Below, piece after piece: positions 7,814 through 12,567 of a stretch of DNA of 12,567 nucleotides. Under the pieces are notes generated by a model. That model had not been told where the DNA came from. It made no database searches and was given only the letters and a program-made list of their open reading frames with translations. Made by a program: the position numbers and the translations under genes. The stretch comes from an uncultured Clostridia bacterium. GTDB taxonomy: Bacteria; Bacillota; Clostridia; Christensenellales; UBA1242. The DNA lies in the NCBI GenBank assembly GCA_946487985.1, contig CAMLUY010000016.1, positions 1 to 12,567 of the forward strand, written 5' to 3'. The first letter of the stretch is position 1. Each line of letters opens with the position of its first letter.

Positions 7814-8532
7814 CTATGCCTGCACATATTTTTTGTATCCCGTCATGTCAGAAGTCGTTTCACTGAACATATTTGCAAAGGCCGCTGGCAGTGACGATGC
7901 TGCGCTTTCGGAAACATACACCGTTGACGCATATCGAACCAGGCTGCCTGCCGAACTGCTGCCTGACAACATCGCAGCCACTGCTGCGCTTTCAATGATT
8001 ACTGTTTTCAAATTTGAGCAGCCGTCAAAAGCAGCACCTATATTTGTTACGCTTGACGGAATTGTTATGCTTGTAAGGCTTTCCGCACCATAAAACGAAT
8101 AGTTGTCAATTGATTCAACACCGCTCGGCACTATAAAGCTTGTATCCGGTTTTCCCGCTGGATATTGAATGAGATTGGTCATATCAGCATCGTACAATAC
8201 CTCGTCAACTGTTGTGTAATATTCATTATCAATTCCGCTGAATACTGTAAAAGGGCTGCCATGGAATGGATATGCGCTTATACTGGTCACAGACTGAGGT
8301 ATAACAAGCTCGCCATTTACATTTGGGCATGTAGATATTGCACTCATGCCAATGTTTTGAGATTCGCCGGCAGAGTAATCGTACCTGAAAGATTTGTACA
8401 ACTCACCATAGCGCTGGCGCTTATTTCGACAACCGTTGACGGAATAACGAAGTTTGTCTGAGTCTTGCCCGCCGGGAATTGCAGGAGCGTTGTGACGTCC
8501 TTATCGTACCATACACCATCAACAGAAGTGTA
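7814..8532 (-). pseudogene. 5'-truncated, frameshifted fragment of a BspA-type LRR protein gene
   Basis: The translation in two frames is collinear with the last 238 residues (435-672) of the large LRR protein encoded at 10549-12567, at roughly 60 percent identity by eye. The first frame runs from 8532 (YTSVDGVWYDKD) to NLSGTITLPANLKT and hits TGA at 8346-8344. The second carries on as IGMSAISTCPNVNGELV and ends GYKKYVQA at TAG 7816-7814. The match to the intact copy breaks at about 8352-8359, where one base appears to be missing from an AAAACATT run. Homology stops abruptly at 8532, next to an in-frame TAG (8535-8533). No promoter, signal peptide or ribosome binding site precedes it, and the only upstream initiation in the second frame is a TTG at 8401 opening unrelated residues. 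A sequencing error could explain the frameshift but not the missing 5' part. Confidence 0.85.
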
Positions 8533-8586
8533 CTATACTTTACAAACCTTGCCAAAAAGTGGTGGGACAATTTTAATCAGTCCGCA

Positions 8587-8613
8587 TAAAAAAGCAGGCG
8601 CGATAGCACCTGC
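8587..8613 (-). terminator. Intrinsic terminator of the Myb/SANT-like gene
   Basis: On the minus strand GCAGGTGC-TATC-GCGCCTGC (8613-8594) forms an 8-bp stem with one T-G wobble and a 4-nt loop, followed directly by six T residues (8593-8588). It lies about 45 nt past the TAA stop at 8659-8657. It is a textbook intrinsic terminator and would stop read-through into the LRR fragment. Confidence 0.9.
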
Positions 8614-8623
8614 ACACTACGGA

Positions 8624-8649
8624 AAAGGGCTGTCAAGCAACAACCCTTT
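8624..8649 (-). other. Hairpin just after the Myb/SANT-like gene stop codon
   Basis: On the minus strand AAAGGGTTGT pairs with ACAGCCCTTT (one T-G wobble) around a 6-nt loop, starting 8 nt after the stop codon. Only a short T run follows, so it is a poor terminator alone. With the stronger hairpin 11 nt further on it may be a 3'-end stabiliser or a first, weak terminator. Confidence 0.5.
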
Positions 8650-8656
8650 CATAATT

Positions 8657-9400
8657 TTAAACGCTTTCAAGCTTTTCTTTGACTTTGCCAGCCTTATCGC
8701 AGCGTCGTTTGAAGACCTCTTTGACAAGCCTGCTGTTTTCAGCTTTAATCCTGCCGTATTCGTTTTTTAGGTCACGCAGTTCTTTGTCGCGACTGCTGAG
8801 TTCGACAATTGTCTTGCGAAGCTGCTCGTTTGCGCGGTCAATCGACTCCTTCATTTGCGCGTTTGCCTCTTCAAGCGCGTTCTTTTTTACCAGTCTGACA
8901 ATCCCCAAGAACAGCCCCTGGATTTCTGCGTCAGAAAGTGTGCTTTTCTTTTTGGTGAACTTTATCACATTGTCAGGACTTGCCACAGGTTTTTGCTTGG
9001 CGTTCTTGGCCACAAAGTTGCGATATTTGTTTTGAAACCTCAGCATCTGACCTACATCGCCATCGGACAAAGTCAAGCAGGCCTTGCGCACACTGCACCC
9101 GCCCCTGACAAGATTGTCAATGCTTGCCAAAAGCCTCTCCTCTTCCTGCTGAGAAAAGTATTGAATGTTGTTTTTCTGATGTTTTGAAATGTCAATGCCA
9201 AGCTTTTTCGCTCGTTTTTCATCGTTTTTCAAGTTGTCAATTTCATGATAGTAATAGTTGCGTACACTGTTTGGCATTCTGCTGTATTTTTCAGCATGCA
9301 TCGAAAAAGCGCGACGCAGCGGCATGTTGTCATGTTTTGTCTGCTCAACAATATTGAAAAGCTCTTTGACTTCTGAATTGCTCCAAATTCCATTTTTCAT
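8657..9400 (-). CDS. Tandem Myb/SANT-like DNA-binding protein with C-terminal coiled coil
   Basis: This 247-residue soluble protein has two similar N-terminal segments. Residues 6-50 start WSNSEVKELF, carry PLRRAF and end NSVRNYYY. Residues 82-130 start FSQQEEERLL, carry SVRKAC and end NKYRNFV. The first 27 positions of each align without gaps (W6 with F82, S7 with S83, LRRA with VRKA), and the pattern resembles Myb/SANT helix bundles. Residues about 155-247 are charged, heptad-like and without proline, so probably coiled coil. Myb-like plus coiled coil recalls the RsfA prespore regulators of Firmicutes, which have one Myb-like domain; that link is inferred and the specific role is unknown. 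AGGAG lies 8 nt before the ATG. It is monocistronic, bounded by its own terminator and diverging from the 294-aa gene. Confidence 0.78.
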   Translation of the reverse strand: MKNGIWSNSEVKELFNIVEQTKHDNMPLRRAFSMHAEKYSRMPNSVRNYYYHEIDNLKNDEKRAKKLGIDISKHQKNNIQYFSQQEEERLLASIDNLVRGGCSVRKACLTLSDGDVGQMLRFQNKYRNFVAKNAKQKPVASPDNVIKFTKKKSTLSDAEIQGLFLGIVRLVKKNALEEANAQMKESIDRANEQLRKTIVELSSRDKELRDLKNEYGRIKAENSRLVKEVFKRRCDKAGKVKEKLESV

Positions 9401-9408
9401 ATTATTTT

Positions 9409-9461
9409 CTCCTTGACCTGTTTATTGTCAAGAATATTACACTTTAAACATTATTTTTCAA
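9409..9461 (-). promoter_or_regulatory. Promoter, inverted repeat and RBS of the Myb/SANT-like gene
   Basis: On the minus strand a plausible -35 TTGAAA (9461-9456) and -10 TAATAT (9439-9434) are 16 nt apart; both are imperfect. Between the -10 and the start codon is a perfect inverted repeat, CTTGAC with GTCAAG (9412-9417 and 9427-9432, 9-nt spacer). Its start-proximal arm overlaps the AGGAG ribosome binding site (9413-9409). It could be an operator at the transcription start or an RNA hairpin hiding the ribosome binding site. The repeat and the RBS are seen directly; the promoter hexamers are moderate and the control role is inferred. Confidence 0.5.
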
Positions 9462-9501
9462 TGCAACCTTATGTAATTTGTGTTTCAAATGCAATCTGTC
9501 C

Positions 9502-9547
9502 GCCCGCCCAAGGCCAGCCGTCAAGAAGATTTCATAAAAGGGCGGGC
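9502..9547. repeat. GC-only inverted repeat in the divergent intergenic region
   Basis: GCCCGCCC (9502-9509) and GGGCGGGC (9540-9547) are perfect reverse complements, 38 bp apart start to start, inside otherwise AT-rich DNA. The right arm is flanked by a direct repeat TCATAAAA (9532-9539 and 9552-9559, 20-bp period), whose second copy overlaps the -10 of the plus-strand gene. If that gene is leaderless, the repeat is not in its mRNA, so a DNA-binding site is more likely than an RNA structure. Function unknown. Confidence 0.65.
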
Positions 9548-9554
9548 AGCGTCA

Positions 9555-9566
9555 TAAAATATTCCT
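9555..9566 (+). promoter_or_regulatory. -10 element placing transcription start on the ATG of the 294-aa gene
   Basis: TAAAAT (9555-9560) lies exactly 6 nt before the ATG at 9567, the same geometry as at addB, and no Shine-Dalgarno is present. The TAA of the hexamer is in frame with the gene, so the start cannot be further upstream. No good -35 is seen at 16-18 nt; that position is taken up by the TCATAAAA direct repeat, with the GC-rich arm lying in the spacer, so activation by a protein bound there is possible. Leaderless initiation is inferred. Confidence 0.45.
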
Positions 9567-10451
9567 ATGAAATCGGTAATTGTCTACACCCCCTATGATT
9601 GCATTATCAAAGTCGGCGACGAGCAGACCGAGCTGTCACAAAACGAGCACCTTCTGCTTGATGGCCAGCTTGACACAATCACTGTCTACCCAGTCGGCCG
9701 CACAGAACGCTATGCTTTCACGGTGGACTTTTTCGCTCCAAACAGCACATTTTACAGAATAGTTGAAAAGAATGATAAACTTTTGGTGTTTTTGCTTGAC
9801 GGAATACTTTGTGAAAGCTGCGAAGTCCATAAATTTCAGTATAAAGGCAAGGAGTTTTCTGTGGAAATAGGCAAGGACTCTATCTTTTTTGCATCGGAAT
9901 CACGTAAAAGCCAAATTTGCCTAGTCGGCAAACCGCAAAATGTCAATTATGGGCACTTTTTGCACATCGCCTATGCGCTATTCTCTCAAAATGATGAAGA
10001 TGTAATCCTGCTTTATAATATCTATAATGGGAAAATGAGAAAATGTATTGGTGACAAAATAACATTAACTGAAAATGGATTCATTGTAAACAATCACAAT
10101 CGTGACGGATTTGAAAACATCGAGCAAGAGTACACTGTTGACAATGAAGGCTTGAAATGCTTGCGACAAGAAGCGCTTTCCTCAGAAACGCCATTGCCAG
10201 AAGACCTGACAGCTTTTCAATTCATGAGCGCAGTAAAAAATAAAAATTACAGCCTCGCTCATTCAATGCTGCACAGCGATTTACAAGAAAAAATCTCTGC
10301 CAAAGCTCTGCAAACATATTTTGGCGACATCACCTACACCTATATGCTTGACGACAGCACCTGCTTTGCCCTGTCAGGCGGACAAAATGTAATTTATGAG
10401 TTCATCGTACAAAATGGACAAATAATGGAAATCACTGACAATAAAGCATAA
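9567..10451 (+). CDS. Hypothetical protein, 294 aa, cytoplasmic
   Basis: I do not recognise a family. The protein has no signal peptide and no membrane segment. Residues 1-55 look like short beta strands (VIVYTPYDCIIKVGDE, HLLLDGQLDTITVYPVG) and could form a small beta-sandwich. The middle (about 60-190) is also strand-rich and cysteine-containing, with FLLDGILCESCEVHKF. Residues 215-290 start FQFMSAVKNKNYSLAHSML, then YFGDITYTYML, then VIYEFIVQNGQIMEI: a helix-turn-helix opening followed by strands, loosely like small NTF2-like or DUF4878-type domains. That resemblance is weak. It is the only plus-strand gene, stands alone between a divergent promoter region and a strong terminator, and has base composition like its neighbours. 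It is probably expressed, given the clean ORF and flanking signals; function unknown. Confidence 0.8.
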   Translation: MKSVIVYTPYDCIIKVGDEQTELSQNEHLLLDGQLDTITVYPVGRTERYAFTVDFFAPNSTFYRIVEKNDKLLVFLLDGILCESCEVHKFQYKGKEFSVEIGKDSIFFASESRKSQICLVGKPQNVNYGHFLHIAYALFSQNDEDVILLYNIYNGKMRKCIGDKITLTENGFIVNNHNRDGFENIEQEYTVDNEGLKCLRQEALSSETPLPEDLTAFQFMSAVKNKNYSLAHSMLHSDLQEKISAKALQTYFGDITYTYMLDDSTCFALSGGQNVIYEFIVQNGQIMEITDNKA

Positions 10452-10476
10452 ACAAGTTTCTTTCGAAAATAAATAC

Positions 10477-10520
10477 AAAAACAGCCCATGAATTTTGCGG
10501 GCTGTTTTTTATATTTTTTT
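10477..10520. terminator. Strong bidirectional intrinsic terminator between convergent genes
   Basis: A perfect 11-bp stem AAAAACAGCCC/GGGCTGTTTTT (10477-10487 and 10499-10509) encloses an 11-nt loop. On the plus strand it is followed by TATATTTTTTT, ending the 294-aa gene 26 nt after its stop. On the minus strand the A-rich left arm supplies the U run, ending the LRR gene that stops at 10549. Confidence 0.93.
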
Positions 10521-10548
10521 GCAAATTTTCATTACATAGCTAAATTTT

Positions 10549-12567
10549 TTAAACTGTGTATTTTTTATATCCTGGCTTTTCTGACTCCGTTTCAGTGAAA
10601 AGAGCGGCAAATGATGCTGGCAGTGATGCCGCTGCGCTTTCTGAAACATACACTGTTGATGTATATCCTACAAGATGTCCTGACGCGCTTTTGCTTGTCA
10701 GCGTTGCCGCAACCGTTGCACTGTCAATCGTGACTGTTGCAAGACTGTTACAACGATAGAATGCATTGTTGTTTATGATAGTAACATTCGATGGTATGGT
10801 TACGCTGGTAAGTTTTGAGCTGTCAAATGCGTAATTCTCGATAGTTTGCACCGTACTCGGCACTGTGAAAGTCTGGTTTGCACTGCCTGACGGATAGTCA
10901 ATAAGTTTGGTCATATCTGCGCTGTACAGCACTCCGTCAAGCGTGGTAAAGTAATCATTATCAATACCGCTGTATGAAGTAAAGCCGCTGTAACCAAATG
11001 GATAAAGGCCTATTGATGTAACCGATTGTGGTAACACAAGTTCACCAGTCACATTGGCGCAATTGAATATGCCGCTTGTGCCAATGTACTCCAAGTTCTG
11101 TGGAAGGGTTATTGTGCCAGACAAATTGGTGCAGCCAAATATTGCATAATTTTCAATTCGTGTGACAGTTGATGGCACAATAAAGTTTGTTTGCGTCTTT
11201 CCGCCAGGGAATTGAAACAAACTTGTAATTTCTTTGTTATAAAGCACTCCATCTACACTGATATAGTTTTTGTTGCCACTTTCAACTACAATCTCAGTAA
11301 ATTTGTTATGCGAAAATGGGCCACTTGTTAAGCTCGTCACGCTTGCAGGAATTGTCAAAACACCACTCAGATTGCTGCAACCATAAAATGCACCATCACC
11401 AATGGTTGTCAGCTTTGATGATAGAGTTAATGTACCTTGCATATTTTGACAATAACGAAAAGCACCAGCATCAATAGTTTCAACTGAATTTAGCATAACA
11501 AAATTTGTTGCGGATTTTGCTCTTGGGTATACAAGCAGGCGTGTCATGTCTTTGCTGTAAAGTATGCCATCAACAGCTGCAAAATGTTCGCTGCCCGCAT
11601 CAACTGTAAATTCAGTCAAGCTTTGCAAAACAAGAGCGCCCTGTCCGATGGTTTCAACGCTTGCTGGAATATTCAGTGTTCCTGAAATTGACTGACAATT
11701 CCAGAATGCACCGTTGCCTATTGTGGTCAATGTATCTGGCAGAACGATATCTGACAATTTTGTGCAACTTGAAAAAGCACTATTGCCAATATCTTTCACC
11801 CCCTCTGGCAGATTGATGGTTGTCAAATTCGAGCAAGATTCAAAAGCATTTTCACCGATTGAGGTAATAGTATCAGGCAATACAACCGTTTGAATGTCGG
11901 TGTTGTTTCTGAACGTTTCGCTGCCCACCGAGGTGACAGGATAAGTCACGCCGTCAATTGTGTACGATTCTGGTATGGCAACATTTGAACTGCTTCCAGT
12001 GTAATTGTTTATAGTTATGCCGCCTTCATCATTAATCTCATAACTTGTTTCATCAAGCTTCACTGACTGGCTGAAAGATATTGTTATATTTGAAAGGTCA
12101 AAGTTTGTTGTATTGTTTACAAAAATTTCAAGCGCTACACTGCCACTGATTGGTGTTGAGTCGGTCAGGTTTTCTGGCGTGACAGTGCCTTGGGAAATCA
12201 CCTCACTGCCACTGTCAATTGAGAATGAAACACCACTGACCGCCGAGTTTGTCCATGACGCCGAGGCAATATATTCATGGGTTGTGCCGCCCACCACAAA
12301 GTTGATTATGTCAAAGTAGAGTACAAATGTACCTGTTGTATTGTCGCCAAAGTCAACATTGGACATATTGAGGTCAAAACCGCCATTGATAAAGCCTTGT
12401 CTGAATCCTGGAACATTTTGAGGAGTGTTCATTCCATGCTGATATCTGACATTACGAACGTACAGAGATTTGTTAGCAACCGCAAAAGTCAAATTGCCCT
12501 GGAACAGAAAGCCTGACTGAGTTGCTGCCAGCACGCCCACAACCAGCATACCGATTGTGATAATCAT
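10549..12567 (-). CDS. BspA-type leucine-rich-repeat surface protein, 5' end beyond window
   Basis: At least 672 residues are visible; an ATG falls exactly on the window edge, but the real start may lie further right. Residues 2-16 (IITIGMLVVGVLAAT) form a hydrophobic export or anchor segment. Residues 25-170 are a beta-rich, Asn/Thr/Ser-rich region (VDFGDNTTGTFVLYFDI, VALEIFVNNTTNFDLSNITI) of unassigned fold. From about 210 on come BspA/LRR_5 repeats such as LPDTITSIGENAFESCSNL, with the signature IGxxAFxxCxxL. Larger units of about 105 residues recur, marked by DGILY/DGVLY at 333, 439 and 544 followed by DMT-L-YP. The C-terminus (VYVSESAAASLPASF, ending GYKKYTV) has no LPXTG sorting signal. 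Such proteins usually bind host or environmental ligands at the cell surface; the ligand here is unknown. A broken paralogue lies at 7814-8532. Confidence 0.9.
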   Translation of the reverse strand: MIITIGMLVVGVLAATQSGFLFQGNLTFAVANKSLYVRNVRYQHGMNTPQNVPGFRQGFINGGFDLNMSNVDFGDNTTGTFVLYFDIINFVVGGTTHEYIASASWTNSAVSGVSFSIDSGSEVISQGTVTPENLTDSTPISGSVALEIFVNNTTNFDLSNITISFSQSVKLDETSYEINDEGGITINNYTGSSSNVAIPESYTIDGVTYPVTSVGSETFRNNTDIQTVVLPDTITSIGENAFESCSNLTTINLPEGVKDIGNSAFSSCTKLSDIVLPDTLTTIGNGAFWNCQSISGTLNIPASVETIGQGALVLQSLTEFTVDAGSEHFAAVDGILYSKDMTRLLVYPRAKSATNFVMLNSVETIDAGAFRYCQNMQGTLTLSSKLTTIGDGAFYGCSNLSGVLTIPASVTSLTSGPFSHNKFTEIVVESGNKNYISVDGVLYNKEITSLFQFPGGKTQTNFIVPSTVTRIENYAIFGCTNLSGTITLPQNLEYIGTSGIFNCANVTGELVLPQSVTSIGLYPFGYSGFTSYSGIDNDYFTTLDGVLYSADMTKLIDYPSGSANQTFTVPSTVQTIENYAFDSSKLTSVTIPSNVTIINNNAFYRCNSLATVTIDSATVAATLTSKSASGHLVGYTSTVYVSESAAASLPASFAALFTETESEKPGYKKYTV

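Noticed and set aside
7814..8401. Intact 195-aa LRR gene starting at TTG 8401
   Set aside because: The first residues after that TTG are out-of-frame sequence; homology to the intact paralogue runs through the upstream frame to 8532, so this is a frameshifted remnant.
8165..8770. Plus-strand open frames of about 100 codons over the LRR fragment and the Myb-like gene end
   Set aside because: They are complementary-strand shadows; the minus-strand translation matches the LRR paralogue and the Myb-like protein.
9502..9547. GC-rich inverted repeat as an intrinsic terminator
   Set aside because: The 30-nt loop and lack of a T run on either strand after the stem make termination unlikely, and no gene ends here.
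1..12567. CRISPR array, insertion sequence, phage or toxin-antitoxin system
   Set aside because: No regularly spaced repeats, transposase, integrase or toxin-like small gene pairs were found on either strand.

Overview
The window reads as a low-to-mid G+C bacterial chromosome using the standard genetic code, most likely a Firmicutes (Clostridia-like) organism. This is inferred from an AddA/AddB pair instead of RecBCD, AGGAG-type ribosome binding sites, consensus sigma-A promoters, U-tract hairpin terminators, BspA-type leucine-rich-repeat proteins and a Myb/SANT-like coiled-coil protein resembling the RsfA family. No plasmid, phage or insertion-sequence gene was seen. The species cannot be named from the sequence alone.

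Layout. (1) 1-71: the 3'-clipped end of a tRNA-Ile(GAT) gene on the minus strand, served by a perfect TTGACA-17-TATAAT promoter at 247-275 with A-tracts upstream. (2) 381-7641, minus strand: a compact DNA-repair operon in the order addB, addA, then a DEDDh exonuclease with a BRCT-like C-terminus. addB and addA overlap by 20 nt, and addA appears to start at TTG. AddA keeps all helicase and nuclease motifs. AddB keeps its Fe-S cysteines and nuclease residues but has lost the N-terminal Walker A loop. (3) 7741-8532, minus strand: a terminator and a broken leucine-rich-repeat gene. It lacks its 5' part, has a 1-nt frameshift, and is collinear with the last 238 residues of the large LRR gene at the right end. 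(4) 8587-9400, minus strand: a terminator and a gene for a protein with two tandem Myb/SANT-like repeats plus a coiled coil. (5) 9401-9566: a divergent regulatory region with two inverted repeats. (6) 9567-10451, plus strand: an unrecognised 294-aa protein, the only plus-strand gene. (7) 10477-10520: a strong bidirectional terminator. (8) 10549-12567, minus strand: a large extracellular BspA-like LRR protein that runs off the right edge.

How the genes work together. The addB-addA-exonuclease operon should process double-strand breaks: AddAB resects ends to feed RecA, and the DEDDh-BRCT protein probably trims 3' ends or joins the complex. The LRR gene and its broken partner suggest duplication followed by decay, or a silent sequence reservoir. 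Two genes (addB and the 294-aa gene) have a TAAAAT -10 element exactly 6 nt before the ATG, an in-frame TAA inside that element, and no properly spaced Shine-Dalgarno, so both may be transcribed as leaderless mRNAs.
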